A DNA stretch of 64,000 nucleotides. It comes from Clostridium carboxidivorans P7. GTDB lineage: Bacteria; Bacillota; Clostridia; Clostridiales; Clostridiaceae. Below the pieces are notes generated by a model, which worked only from the letters and a program-made list of their open reading frames with translations, made no database searches and was not told where the DNA came from. A program made the position numbers and the translations under genes. The stretch covers positions 1,302,001 to 1,366,000 of the forward strand of contig NZ_CP011803.1 in NCBI RefSeq assembly GCF_001038625.1, read 5' to 3'. Positions 35,374 through 44,914 of the stretch are shown in pieces; positions within the stretch are counted from its first letter, which is position 1; every line of letters starts with the position of its first letter.

Positions 35374-35514
35374 TTGTAATCATACTCCTTTTCAAAATTG
35401 ATTTCTGATTTATAAGCTACTATAATATTATGGTAATAGATGTAATCATTCAAGTACGTACTTTTTTATTAGATACTAACAAAAATAGTACTATTGAGGA
35501 GGAAAGAGGTTTTA

Positions 35515-35855
35515 ATGGGAAGAATATTAAAAAATCCCCAGTCTAATAAATCATGTCCAATAGCAACAGTACAATATTTGATTTCTGGAAAATGATAATA
35601 TTATTTCATTTAAGTCAAAAAACAAGGAGATTTAATGAACTTCAAAGATTATGCAAACAGATTTCTCAACCAATTCTCGCGAAACAGTTAAGGAAACTTG
35701 AAGATGATGGAATGGTTCATAGAGAAATTTATAAGGAAGTACCTCCAAGAGTAGAATATTCATTAACAGAAATGGGACATTCTTTTGTTCCTGTATTGAA
35801 AACTATGGGGGAGTGGGGGAAAGTTTATATAAATTCTATGGAAGAAAATGAGTAA
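35515..35855 (+). pseudogene. HxlR-family regulator, broken by a frameshift
   Basis: A good start (ATG 35515 after GGAGGAAAGAGG) gives 26 codons including CPIATVQYLISGK and then meets TGA at 35593. HxlR proteins continue GKW..., and the rest of the winged helix (RRFNELQR, ISQPILAKQLRKLEDDGM, VPPRVEYSLTEMG) continues in another frame to 35855. A loss of one base (or seven) at about 35594 explains this. It is either a real inactivating deletion or a sequence error. The cysteine of redox-sensing HxlR proteins (C14) lies in the first fragment. Confidence 0.82.
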
Positions 35856-35858
35856 TCA

Positions 35859-35950
35859 TTTTCAGAGGACATTCACTGGCCTCTCAAAAAAGTTGTGTCG
35901 CAATGTGCTCATATTAAGTAAAAATTTTATATGTGCGAAAGTTGAGTTAT
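35859..35950. repeat. Short derivative of the dispersed inverted-repeat element (copy B)
   Basis: It contains TTTTCAGAGGACA and CCTCTCA close together, and then a flank that is the inverse of 3550-3600 (TTGTGTCGCAATGTGCTCAT) and ends CGAAAGTTGAGTTAT. It looks like an internally deleted copy of the 3547-3915 element. Confidence 0.65.
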
Positions 35951-36003
35951 TAAATTTATAATAGTATTTATAGTATAATGGTACTAGAAGGAAGTGATAT
36001 TAT

Positions 36004-36972
36004 ATGAGAATTTTAGTTGTAATTCCATTAAGTGAATATGAAAAACAAAAACTTAAATCAAAGATGCCAGAAGCGGAGTATATTTTTATATCAACTAGAG
36101 AAATTAGTGATGAAATTGTAAAAAGCGCTGATATAATTATTGGAAATGTTCCTCCAGAATACATAAAGGGAAGTAAAAAGCTTAAATGGCTTCAGTTAAA
36201 CAGTGCAGGTACTGATGGATATTGCGAAGCTGGTGTAATTCCTGAAGGAGCATACCTTACAAATGCATCAGGTGCCTATGGTCTTGCAATATCTGAACAT
36301 ATGCTTGGTATGTTATTTGAAATTAAAAAGAAGTTGAATTTATATTATATGAATCAGAAAAAACATATATGGAAGGATGAAGGAAATGTTACCTCAATAG
36401 AAGGAAGTACAACATTAGTTGTAGGTCTTGGTGATATTGGAGGGGACTTTGCTAGGAAAATGAAAGCACTTGGAAGTTATACCATAGGAGTGAAGAGAAC
36501 CAAAGGACAAAAGCCAGAATATATTGATGAATTGTATACAATGGAAGCTTTGGATGAACTTTTGCCTAAAGCTGATGTAGTGGCTTTAAGTGTTCCTGGG
36601 ACAAAGGATACTCACCATTTGTTTAATAAAGATAAATTTAATTTAATGAGAAAAGATGCAATCATTCTTAATGTGGGAAGAGGAAGCTGTATATGTACTG
36701 AAGATTTGTGTGATGCTCTTGAAAATGGAATCATTAGTGGGGCAGGTCTTGATGTAACAGAACCAGAACCGCTGCCACCTGAACATAGATTATGGGATGC
36801 GCCAGGGGTTGTTATTACTCCTCATATATCAGGATTTTTTCATCTTCCAGAAACTTTAAGAAGAATTGTTAACATAAGTATTGAAAATCTTGAATATTTT
36901 AAAAATCAGCAGCCATTGAAGAATATAGTGGATTTTAAAACTGGTTACAGAGTTAATAAGAAAAAAGTTTAA
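36004..36972 (+). CDS. D-isomer-specific 2-hydroxyacid dehydrogenase family protein
   Basis: A 322-residue NAD(P)-dependent dehydrogenase. The Rossmann motif is VVGLGDIGGDFARKM (about residues 140-154), NVGRGSCICTEDL carries the family's substrate-side Arg, DVTEPEPLPPEHRLW supplies the conserved Glu, and the catalytic His lies in ITPHISGF. It should interconvert a 2-oxoacid and a D-2-hydroxyacid, or reduce a related compound; the substrate is not evident. The Rossmann dinucleotide segment VKRTKG suggests possible NADPH use, but this is weak. AAGGAAGTGAT precedes the ATG. No operon partner. Confidence 0.9.
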   Translation: MRILVVIPLSEYEKQKLKSKMPEAEYIFISTREISDEIVKSADIIIGNVPPEYIKGSKKLKWLQLNSAGTDGYCEAGVIPEGAYLTNASGAYGLAISEHMLGMLFEIKKKLNLYYMNQKKHIWKDEGNVTSIEGSTTLVVGLGDIGGDFARKMKALGSYTIGVKRTKGQKPEYIDELYTMEALDELLPKADVVALSVPGTKDTHHLFNKDKFNLMRKDAIILNVGRGSCICTEDLCDALENGIISGAGLDVTEPEPLPPEHRLWDAPGVVITPHISGFFHLPETLRRIVNISIENLEYFKNQQPLKNIVDFKTGYRVNKKKV

Positions 36973-37148
36973 TAGAAGTATATTAAATTATTTATAAAGT
37001 CATAAGTAAAAGATATTAATAAATATAATGCTGAATAGAGTGATAATGGTATTTATAACTGTTTATCACTTTTTTATTATAGTAAAATGACTCAAAAAGA
37101 GATCTTACATCTGAATTTTTTGAAGATTTTATATCAGATGCTAAATTG

Positions 37149-37424
37149 TTAAGGATTTTTTGAAAAATTAATACCTTTCAATTTAAGCAAATTTATTAAT
37201 GAATTTGCAGTGTAGTATAAGTTAGAAAAACTTGGATTGCTATCATATTCAGTGTGCATAGAGGATTTAGAACTTACTTTCTGAACTTTATCCTCAGAAG
37301 AATCTGAATTAGGAGACGAACTTGTACGTGTACTTGTAATATATAATTGAGGGTTTGAAAGGGCATTTATCTGATAAGCTTGATTATAATAGCTATAATT
37401 ATAGTAATTAGAAGAAATGTTCAT
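37149..37424 (-). CDS. Small Ser/Asn/Tyr-rich protein of unknown function
   Basis: A 91-residue protein starting MNISSNYYNYSYYNQAYQIN with a very strong ribosome site (GGAGGT six bases before the ATG). The N-terminal third is rich in Tyr and Asn and the middle in Ser. The C terminus (NLYYTANSLINLLKLKGINF) may be a short amphipathic helix. No signal peptide, membrane helix or known domain is seen. The composition resembles small proteins linked to spores or the cell surface in clostridia, but this is only a guess. Confidence 0.65.
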   Translation of the reverse strand: MNISSNYYNYSYYNQAYQINALSNPQLYITSTRTSSSPNSDSSEDKVQKVSSKSSMHTEYDSNPSFSNLYYTANSLINLLKLKGINFSKNP

Positions 37425-37468
37425 AATTTTACCTCCAAAATTCCATTTATTTTCTATATTAATTGAAA

Positions 37469-37500
37469 ATTTTGCATGTACGAAAGTTGAGTTATGATAT
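37469..37500. repeat. Terminus-only copy of the dispersed element (copy C)
   Basis: TTTTGCATGTACGAAAGTTG and the following AGTTATGATATAAT match the end of copy B (CGAAAGTTGAGTTAT). The segment also carries a likely -10 (TATAAT) for the downstream phosphatase gene. Confidence 0.5.
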
Positions 37501-37594
37501 AATATAAAGGATTATATAAAAAATATATTATTGGAAATATGAGGTTATGCAATAAATACAAAATAATATACAATAAGATTAAGGGGTTAGATTT

Positions 37595-38440
37595 ATGAAG
37601 TTTTCAACATATGATTTTATTTCCATGTCAGAGGATAGAGTTAATGAGGATATTGCCTATGCAGAGAATAATTATGGCTGGGTTATAGATGGTGCAACAG
37701 GACTTAACAAAACTAATCTGACAGGTTCTAAAGGTGATGTGTATTGGTTTGTTAATGAATGGAATAATTATCTTAAAGACAATATTTTAGATAAATCAAA
37801 AGATATTAAAGAAATTGTTTCTAAAGGAATGGATTTTATAGGTAATAAATTTAATAAAATTTCTTCAACAAAATATCCTGATAAAGTTGATTTGTCAGCT
37901 GCTTCTATAGCTATAATTAGAATTAACAATAATAAAGTAGAATACTTTTTACTTGGAGATTGTACACTTATAGTTGAGAATAATAATGGAAAGTCAAGTA
38001 TTATTAAACAGATGTTGCTTGATAAACTAGATAATATAGCTAAAGCTGAAATGAACAAGTTAATGTTGAATGAAGGAATAAGTTTTATTGAGGCTAGACA
38101 GAGAATAAATCCACTGCTTATTAAACATAGATTGCTTAAAAATACTCCAGAAGGTTACTGGACATTAGGATTTGATAAAAATGCAGTAGAAAATTCCCTT
38201 TATGGGTATTTGGATTTGGAAGAATGTAAAAAGGCTTTATTAATGTCAGATGGGTTTTCAGCAATTTTTGATAATTACAAATATATGCAGGCTGATGACC
38301 TTATTTCAATTATTGAAAAACAAGGATTGCATCAAGTATATAAGACTATAAGACTCATTGAAAATGAGGATGCAGATGTAGTGAAATTTCCTAGATTTAA
38401 AAAAAGTGATGACTCATCTGCAGTGATATTTTTGCAATAA
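37595..38440 (+). CDS. PP2C-type protein phosphatase homologue
   Basis: A 281-residue single-domain protein. The metal-binding motifs of PP2C phosphatases are visible in order: NEDIAYA near residue 17, WVIDGATGL (about 29-37), FLLGDCTLI, LMSDGFSAIF (about 222) and the closing KSDDSSAVIFL. It should dephosphorylate Ser/Thr residues with Mn or Mg in the cytoplasm. No kinase or anti-sigma gene lies next to it, so its partner is unknown. AAGGGG precedes the ATG. Confidence 0.85.
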   Translation: MKFSTYDFISMSEDRVNEDIAYAENNYGWVIDGATGLNKTNLTGSKGDVYWFVNEWNNYLKDNILDKSKDIKEIVSKGMDFIGNKFNKISSTKYPDKVDLSAASIAIIRINNNKVEYFLLGDCTLIVENNNGKSSIIKQMLLDKLDNIAKAEMNKLMLNEGISFIEARQRINPLLIKHRLLKNTPEGYWTLGFDKNAVENSLYGYLDLEECKKALLMSDGFSAIFDNYKYMQADDLISIIEKQGLHQVYKTIRLIENEDADVVKFPRFKKSDDSSAVIFLQ

Positions 38441-38502
38441 GTTCAAGTAGTATTGCGCTACAAAATAAAACTTTAATATTTAAACTGAACTCATACATTT
38501 TT

Positions 38503-38531
38503 AAGGGAAGCTAGTAGCTTCCCTTGCTTTG
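38503..38531 (+). terminator. Terminator of the PP2C gene, overlapping the next gene's end
   Basis: AAGGGAAGCTA (38503-38513) pairs with TAGCTTCCCTT (38515-38525), followed by T-rich sequence on the plus strand. The stem reaches into the last codons of the convergent deformylase-like gene. Confidence 0.6.
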
Positions 38532-39008
38532 CTTTTTTAGATAGAAAGATTTGTTGTCTATAGCCCTCATTGTAGCTAAAATGCCATCAAGATGATCATA
38601 TTCATGCTGTATCAATTCTGATAGATTGCCTTCAAACTTTATTGTTCTGTCTATAAAGTCTATATCTTTATACATAACAGTACATTCCTTATAACGGTTA
38701 ACTTTTACTAAAAGATTTGGAAAGGACATGCAGTCATCCATTACTTCCATGATTTCCTTGTTGTCAAATTTTAATATAGGATTAATAAAAACTATAGGCT
38801 TATCAATATACATATATATTAATCTTTTAAATACACCAATTTGTGGAGCAGCAATTGCTCTTCCCGCATTATATTTTTTGCGAAAGTCAATTAAAGTATC
38901 ATGCAAATCTAAAACAGTTCCTTTTATTGAATCTAGTTCTTCCTTTTGAACAAGTAAGCTTTTTTTATACAAAGCATCATTTCCAAGTAACAGTATTTCT
39001 TTTAACAT
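38511..39008 (-). CDS. Peptide deformylase homologue
   Basis: A 165-residue protein with the three deformylase motifs in altered form: GRAIAAPQIG for GxGLAAPQ, DDCMSFP for EGCLSxP, and an intact QHEYDHLDG for HExxDH. The metal ligands (one Cys, two His) and the catalytic Glu are all present, so activity is possible. The changes in motifs 1 and 2 (Arg-Ala-Ile, Asp-Asp-Cys-Met) set it apart from the canonical Def that works on new proteins. It may be a second, specialised copy. AGGGAGG precedes the ATG. It follows the AlaX gene by 29 bases. Confidence 0.82.
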   Translation of the reverse strand: MLKEILLLGNDALYKKSLLVQKEELDSIKGTVLDLHDTLIDFRKKYNAGRAIAAPQIGVFKRLIYMYIDKPIVFINPILKFDNKEIMEVMDDCMSFPNLLVKVNRYKECTVMYKDIDFIDRTIKFEGNLSELIQHEYDHLDGILATMRAIDNKSFYLKKQSKGSY

Positions 39009-39037
39009 AATATAACCTCCCTATTAATACTTTTGAT

Positions 39038-39754
39038 TTAGTCTTCTATATCAACATATATTCTCTTATTGATTTTTCCTTTGCTTTTATAATCTACTAT
39101 TTTTATTTTTCCAACTTCAGAAGTATTTTTTACATGAGTTCCTCCATCTGCTTGAAGATCTAATCCCTCAATTTCAACTGTTCTTATTTGTTTAATTCCT
39201 TCTGGCAAAAGATTTATTTTTGTTCTTATTAAGTCAGGAATTTTTAAGGCTTCTTCCCTTTCTAAAATATTTACCTTAATATCTCTTTTGCATTGTACTT
39301 CTTTGTTAACCTTCTCTTCAATTTCCTCTACTAATGCCTTATCAAAGTTTTGAAACTCAAAGTCCATTCTTCCTTTAAGACAATCCATATCTCCACCAGT
39401 TACCTGTGCTTTATAATCTCTCCATACAACACCACATAGAATATGCATAGCTGTATGAGTTCTCATTAATTTATACCTGTGATCCCAATCTATTTTTCCT
39501 GTGCATATTTCATTAACTTCAGGAAGTTTTCCATCAATATAGTGATATACATCATTTCCTTTTTTCTTAACTTTTTTAACAACATACTTATTTACATCCG
39601 TTTTTAATACTCCAACATCACAAGGTTGACCACCTCCCCCTATATAAAATGCTGTTTTATCCAAAATAACGGCATTTTCAGCCTCATCTGTACTAATAAC
39701 TTTACATTCAAATTCCTTTATGTAACTGTCTTTTTGAAATATTAATTCAGTCAT
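39038..39754 (-). CDS. Alanyl-tRNA editing protein, AlaX type
   Basis: A 238-residue stand-alone editing domain. GGGGQPCDVG (39-48) opens the fold, H100 and H104 in RTHTAMHIL are zinc ligands, and ADGGTHV near residue 210 supplies the third His. The Cys that often precedes GGTH is not there (Ala-Asp instead). It hydrolyses mischarged tRNA-Ala (Ser- or Gly-tRNA-Ala). The length corresponds to the medium AlaX form. AGGAGG precedes the ATG at 39754, and it is first in a two-gene unit with the deformylase homologue, both acting on translation products. Confidence 0.88.
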   Translation of the reverse strand: MTELIFQKDSYIKEFECKVISTDEAENAVILDKTAFYIGGGGQPCDVGVLKTDVNKYVVKKVKKKGNDVYHYIDGKLPEVNEICTGKIDWDHRYKLMRTHTAMHILCGVVWRDYKAQVTGGDMDCLKGRMDFEFQNFDKALVEEIEEKVNKEVQCKRDIKVNILEREEALKIPDLIRTKINLLPEGIKQIRTVEIEGLDLQADGGTHVKNTSEVGKIKIVDYKSKGKINKRIYVDIED

Positions 39755-39962
39755 TTATCATTCCTCCTAAAATTTGTTTAATATCATTAAATTAAAGTTT
39801 GCAACTATGTTTTTAAGAATATGCTATCCATAAATTTTATAGGCGTCAGGATTTGCTGATGAAAAGCAAATGGAATCTTATTTGTAAATTTGATAAAATA
39901 ATACTATAAAATTGTAACTATAAAAAGGTACGATTTTTATAAAATTTATGGGGATGATTTTT

Positions 39963-41387
39963 ATGGAAATACCAATATTTATTGAAAGACATAGTGAAAA
40001 ACCACTGTATATTCAGATATATCAATTCTACAAAAAAGCCATACTGGAAGGAACACTTAAAAAGGAGGATAAGCTGGAATCCATAATGCAGCTTAAGAAT
40101 AGGCTTGGTATAAGTAGAAATACAGTTCAGGCTGCATATGATCAATTATTATGTGAAGGATATATTTACAGTAAGAATGGAAGTGGATATTATGTGGAGG
40201 CTATAGAACATCAAATAAAAACTATTAGAAATGAAAATAGACCTTTGAAGCTTAAAAAGTTAAAGAGTATTCATACAGATGATAAAGTATATACTTACAA
40301 TTTTAAACCTGGTTCAGTAGATCAGGAAAGTTTTCCATTTACGACCTGGAGAAAAATTGAGCAAAGTGTCATGAAAAAAGAAAACATAGATATACTAGCT
40401 TATTCAGATCCTAGAGGTGAATTTGAACTAAGAAATCAGATTGCAGAATATGTTAAAAATTCAAGAGGAGTAGTTTGTTCATCTGAACAGATAATTATAG
40501 GTGCAGGAACTCAAACCTTAATGGCAATATTATGTGATTTATTTAGTGAGTCAAATAATAAGAATATTGCTTTTGAAGAACCAGGGTTTTCAGCTGTAAG
40601 AAAGGTTTTTCAATGGTATGGATATAATATAGAGCCAATTGAATTAACAAAAATGGGAATGAATATAGAAAAACTTGAAGATATTAAAATAAATCCTAAG
40701 TTTATATATGTAACACCATCTAATCAGCATCCTTTAGGAATGTCTATGCCTGTTTCAAATCGTATAAAACTTCTTAATTTTATCAATAAGTGTGGTGGAT
40801 ATATTATTGAAGATGACTATGATAGTGAATTTAGATATAATGTAAATCCAATACCTTCACTGCAAAATTTGGATAGTGAAAATAGAGTAATTTATCTTGG
40901 AACTTTTTCTAAGACTCTTTTTCCTGGAATGCATGTTGGTTATATGATTTTACCTGAAAGTATAATGAATATTTTTATTGAAAAGGGAAGCTTTATAAAT
41001 CAAACTGCATCAAAAATTCATCAGCTTACCATTGCAGAATTTATGAAAGAAGGTTTATTTGAAGCTCACCTCAGAAAAATGAGAAGTATATATGCTAAAA
41101 AACAGCACTTTCTTATAAATTGTATAAGAAAAGAATTTGGAAATAATGTTGATGTTTATGGTGAAAGCTCAGGAGTTAATATTGCACTTCAGGTAAAAAA
41201 CAATTTAAATGAATTGGAACTTATAAATAAAGCTTTAGAAAATGGAGTTAGGGTTTATCCTATATCATTTTATTATTTTGATCAAAATAATTATAAGAAA
41301 CCTAATATGGTACTAATGGGATATGGACATTTGAGTTTTGAGAAAATAGAAAATGGAATAAAGCTTTTAAAAAATTCATGGTTTTAA
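39963..41387 (+). CDS. MocR-type (GntR/aminotransferase fusion) transcriptional regulator
   Basis: About 474 residues. The N terminus (about 1-75) is a GntR winged helix (RLGISRNTVQAAYDQL). The rest is a type I aminotransferase fold with DDYDSEFRYN and the PLP-binding Lys in LGTFSKTLFPGMHVGYM. MocR proteins sense PLP or amino compounds and regulate vitamin B6, GABA or related genes; the target here is unknown. ATG 39963 is chosen because GGGGATGA lies just upstream. It is divergent from the AlaX unit. Confidence 0.88.
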   Translation: MEIPIFIERHSEKPLYIQIYQFYKKAILEGTLKKEDKLESIMQLKNRLGISRNTVQAAYDQLLCEGYIYSKNGSGYYVEAIEHQIKTIRNENRPLKLKKLKSIHTDDKVYTYNFKPGSVDQESFPFTTWRKIEQSVMKKENIDILAYSDPRGEFELRNQIAEYVKNSRGVVCSSEQIIIGAGTQTLMAILCDLFSESNNKNIAFEEPGFSAVRKVFQWYGYNIEPIELTKMGMNIEKLEDIKINPKFIYVTPSNQHPLGMSMPVSNRIKLLNFINKCGGYIIEDDYDSEFRYNVNPIPSLQNLDSENRVIYLGTFSKTLFPGMHVGYMILPESIMNIFIEKGSFINQTASKIHQLTIAEFMKEGLFEAHLRKMRSIYAKKQHFLINCIRKEFGNNVDVYGESSGVNIALQVKNNLNELELINKALENGVRVYPISFYYFDQNNYKKPNMVLMGYGHLSFEKIENGIKLLKNSWF

Positions 41388-41394
41388 GTCTTCG

Positions 41395-41529
41395 AATTTT
41401 ATGGAAACAAAAACTAAGTCTAAATTGCAATGAAATTGTGATTAAATTGTAACATTTACAATTTAAAATAAAATCATTAAATGGAGGTTAGATAAGTTTT
41501 CAACTTTTAGACTAAGTTTCCATAAAATT
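41395..41529. repeat. Long imperfect inverted repeat upstream of a chemoreceptor gene
   Basis: AATTTTATGGAAAC (41395-41408) is repeated inverted at 41516-41529, and ACTAAGTCTAAA (41413-41424) pairs with 41506-41517 at 11 of 12 positions. The loop is about 80 bases and holds a GGAGG followed within a few codons by TAA. Confidence 0.6.
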
Positions 41530-41558
41530 ATGCAAATGAAATGCGAGGGGGATTTAAT

Positions 41559-43259
41559 ATGAATTTTATTAAAAACTTAAAAATTGTACATAAAATCAGT
41601 TTACTTTCTGCTAGTTTCTTTATTTTTCTTTTATTACTAGGTGTTACTTCAATATTACAAGTATCAAAGGTCAATTATGGAATTAAACAGTTAAGTGAAT
41701 CAAGATTGACACCAATTGTAGAATTAGAAAAAGCCAAATCCAATATAGAGTATATTAGAACTAAATCTAGTTCATTAATGGATGCAACAGATGATAACAC
41801 AAGAAAGACTGTAGAAGCTGATCTTACAACTCATATAACTGCTGTAGATAAAGCTTTAGAAAAGTATAAAAGTAATAGTGAATATAAAACCTTACTTGAT
41901 AACTATGATAAATTTATATCAGCTGAGGAAGCTTTTATAAAAACAGCTGAATCTGGAAATATTACAAAGCAAGGACCTCCTACTGAAGCAATTAATCTCG
42001 ATAAAGCCAAAATTTCTGTTGTAGCATCTTTTGATGAAATTATAAATAAGCATGTTGCATCAGCAAATTCCACTTATGAAATGAGTAAAAAAGTTTTTGG
42101 AAGTACAATGATTATAATAATATCACTTGTAGCTATATGTTTAATTATAACAGGAATTTTATCCTTGATTATAATTAAAGAAACTGTTGTTCCAATTAAA
42201 AAGGTTACTGAAAGATTAAAAGAAATTTCCAATAATAATGGAGATTTAACTCAAAGAATAGGTTATGAAAGTAAAGATGAAATAGGAGAGCTTAGTTCAA
42301 ATTTTGATATGTTTATTGATAAGCTGCATGTGATTATTAAAGAAATATATGGTTCTGCCAATACTATTTCAGCTTCAAGTGAAGAATTAAGCATGGCAAC
42401 AAAGACTACTGCAGAGTCACTTGATACTATATCAAGCACTGTTGCAGAAATAGCATCCAGCACTTCTGATGGAGCAGCTGTTTCCGAAGAGACTTCAGCC
42501 CATCTTGCAGAAGTTGCAAGGTTTACTGAAGCAACTTCTTTAGCAACTAAAAATACTACAAGTAATAGTAAAAGAGCAAAAAGAGCAGCAGAGGATGGTT
42601 CGATTAAAATATCTGAAATTGTTTTATCTATAACAGACATAGCAGATTCTTCTAAACAAGTATCTCTTATGATAAGTGAATTAGATAATTCTTCAAAAAA
42701 GATAGGAGATATTATTCAAATTATAACAGGTATATCAGAACAGACCAATATGCTAGCACTAAATGCAGCAATAGAAGCAGCACGTGCTGGGGAAGCTGGA
42801 AAGGGCTTTACTGTAGTAGCTGATGAAATAAGAAAGCTTGCAGATGAAAGCAATTCTGCAGCTAAGCAAATATCTGATTTAATAAAAGAAAATCAGTTAA
42901 AATCTGCTTCAGCTGTAAGTTCAGTTAGTAAAGTAGAAGAAAAAGTATCTCTTGGAGTTAACAAAGCTTCTGAAGTTGGACAAATCATGCAGAATATAAT
43001 CGAGAATACACAAGAAATTGTAAGTGAGGTAGAAGAAATTGATAAATCTACAGAAACTCAAGTTGAAGGTACCAAAGAAATGGAAATGGCTATAAATACT
43101 ATAGCTGCTAACTCAAGTGAAATAGCAGCAGGAACTGAAAATATAAGTGCAAGTATTGAAGAACAATTGAGTATTGTGAATGAAGTTGAAAGAACTACAG
43201 AGAATTTATCAGAAATGTCAAGAAAATTAAAAGAAATAGTTTCTGGATTTAGAGTATAA
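41559..43259 (+). CDS. Methyl-accepting chemotaxis protein with four-helix-bundle sensor
   Basis: About 566 residues: membrane helix 1 (about 13-32), a helical external sensor of about 150 residues of the 4HB type, helix 2 (about 185-208), a HAMP domain and a long cytoplasmic signalling hairpin whose tip reads [20 protein letters not shown]. The ATG at 41559 follows GAGGGGGA. It should bind a small ligand outside and control CheA through CheW. An imperfect inverted repeat precedes it, and a strong terminator follows. Confidence 0.92.
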   Translation: MNFIKNLKIVHKISLLSASFFIFLLLLGVTSILQVSKVNYGIKQLSESRLTPIVELEKAKSNIEYIRTKSSSLMDATDDNTRKTVEADLTTHITAVDKALEKYKSNSEYKTLLDNYDKFISAEEAFIKTAESGNITKQGPPTEAINLDKAKISVVASFDEIINKHVASANSTYEMSKKVFGSTMIIIISLVAICLIITGILSLIIIKETVVPIKKVTERLKEISNNNGDLTQRIGYESKDEIGELSSNFDMFIDKLHVIIKEIYGSANTISASSEELSMATKTTAESLDTISSTVAEIASSTSDGAAVSEETSAHLAEVARFTEATSLATKNTTSNSKRAKRAAEDGSIKISEIVLSITDIADSSKQVSLMISELDNSSKKIGDIIQIITGISEQTNMLALNAAIEAARAGEAGKGFTVVADEIRKLADESNSAAKQISDLIKENQLKSASAVSSVSKVEEKVSLGVNKASEVGQIMQNIIENTQEIVSEVEEIDKSTETQVEGTKEMEMAINTIAANSSEIAAGTENISASIEEQLSIVNEVERTTENLSEMSRKLKEIVSGFRV

Positions 43260-43827
43260 TAGAAAATGGATAATTATATATCATAACGATAAGTAAGTAT
43301 AATGAATGATTTCATCAAAATATGTTATGAGCTATGATAAATAAAGAACCTTGTGGTTTTGTAATAAGATATGTTATCTTAAAAAATCACAAGGTCCTTC
43401 TATTTATTATTCCAATAAACTAATATAAGTAAATGACTATAGAAAGAATAGATTTAATAATGAAATGGAAGTGACAATTTATAACAAGTTTAGTTAAGAG
43501 ATTATCCATAAAGGTGATTGTTTAACGCTTAATGAAAATATATTTTATAAATAAAGGAATTAAGGCTGAATTGTAGAATTTATTACAAGTGCAACAAATT
43601 ATATGATTATTATATAATTTGTTTGTTTTTACATTTAAAATAATCAGTATTAAGAGCGTATTTTTAGTATAATAATTAAATACAGTTCCATTGGATGCTG
43701 CTAATACCTATACTTTAAAAACTGCACAATAAAATTATATTATACCTAAATTTTTAGTATAGAATATATTTTTTATAAGAAATTTTCATTATATAGAAAA
43801 ATTTAATTATTTCATTTGGAGGTATAT
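43260..43827. other. 568-bp gene-free region
   Basis: It holds the terminator at 43341-43408 and then AT-rich sequence with no convincing ORF. The undecamer TTTTTAGTATA occurs twice (43661 and 43751) within the last 170 bases, possibly part of the promoter of the HD-GYP operon. Confidence 0.45.
43341..43408 (+). terminator. Terminator of the chemoreceptor gene
   Basis: AAGAACCTTGTGGTTTT at 43344-43360 pairs imperfectly with 43381-43399 (AAAAATCACAAGGTCCTT), followed by CTATTTATT. Confidence 0.65.
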
Positions 43828-44898
43828 ATGAGAGTTGTTAATGTCTCTAGCCTGAAGGGGAATGAAGTCCTTGGAAGGCAGATTTACGATGAATTAGGCA
43901 GAGTTTTACTTAATGTAGGAGTACAATTAAAGCCTTATTATATAGAAAAAATTAAAGAACTTGGAATTATTTCAGTATACATTGATGATGATATATCAAA
44001 AAATGTGGTTATTGAAGAAAGTATTTCCGAAAAGACAAGACAGATGGGTAAGAACGCTGTCAAGGAAATGATTGGAAAATATTGCCGTGAAGGTAAAACT
44101 GACGATAGTAGTGTTATGAATTCAGTTAATTCAGTAATTGAAGATGTAGTATCAAATAAAGATGTTTTGATAAATGTTGCAGAAATAAGTTCAAGCGATA
44201 ATAACATATATTCACATTCTGTAAATGTTTGTGTATTAGCTACAATAATAGGAACTCATATGGGATACAGTCCATTAAAGCTCAAAGATATAGCAGCTGG
44301 TGCGTTACTGCATGATATAGGTAAGATAAAAATTTTGAATGATAAGAAGCTTTTATCAGAGTTCAAAACTAAAGAAGAATTGGATAAATATATTACACTT
44401 ATGCATCCAAGAGTTGGTTATGATTTTTTAGGAGAGCAGCATATTTGGAATGCAACTGTAAAGGTAGTTGCGTTAATGCATCATGAAAGAAGCGATGGAA
44501 GTGGATATCCTTTAAAATTACAAGGTGATGAGATAAATCAAATTGCAAAAATGGTATCCATATGTGATGTATTTGATAATTTGATATCAGGAAGAAATAA
44601 TGGGGAAGCTAAAAGTGTCAGTGAGGTTATTGAATATCTTGTAGGCACCAGTAACACTTATTTTGATGTAGAAATGGTTAGAAAATTTACTATGAACATA
44701 GCTGCATTTCCAACTGGAAGTGGAGTTATGTTAAGTTCAAGTGAAAAGGGGTTAGTAGTAAATCAAAATAACTCAATGCCAACGAGACCAGTGGTAAAAG
44801 TTATATATGACAAAGCAGGAAATTTACTTTCAGAGCCTTATGAAATAGATTTATTAGAGGAATTAACTCTTTTTATTTCAAAAACTTGTGAGCTTTAA
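43828..44898 (+). CDS. HD-GYP domain protein (putative cyclic-di-GMP phosphodiesterase)
   Basis: About 356 residues. An N-terminal region of about 110 residues of DUF3391 style (VNVSSLKGNEVLGRQIYDE) precedes an HD-GYP domain. Motifs are HSVNV, LLHDIGKIKI with the HD pair, HPRVGYD, MHHERSDGSGYPLKL with HHE and GYP, and DVFDNLISG. It should hydrolyse cyclic di-GMP in the cytoplasm. ATG 43828 follows GGAGGTATAT. The following hybrid kinase gene starts 16 bases after the stop, so they are cotranscribed. Confidence 0.9.
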   Translation: MRVVNVSSLKGNEVLGRQIYDELGRVLLNVGVQLKPYYIEKIKELGIISVYIDDDISKNVVIEESISEKTRQMGKNAVKEMIGKYCREGKTDDSSVMNSVNSVIEDVVSNKDVLINVAEISSSDNNIYSHSVNVCVLATIIGTHMGYSPLKLKDIAAGALLHDIGKIKILNDKKLLSEFKTKEELDKYITLMHPRVGYDFLGEQHIWNATVKVVALMHHERSDGSGYPLKLQGDEINQIAKMVSICDVFDNLISGRNNGEAKSVSEVIEYLVGTSNTYFDVEMVRKFTMNIAAFPTGSGVMLSSSEKGLVVNQNNSMPTRPVVKVIYDKAGNLLSEPYEIDLLEELTLFISKTCEL

Positions 44899-44914
44899 AT
44901 TTAGGGGGGATTTT

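Noticed and set aside
43260-43827. Cyclic-di-GMP riboswitch before the HD-GYP gene
   Set aside because: None of the conserved segments of the known cyclic-di-GMP aptamers could be found in the leader.
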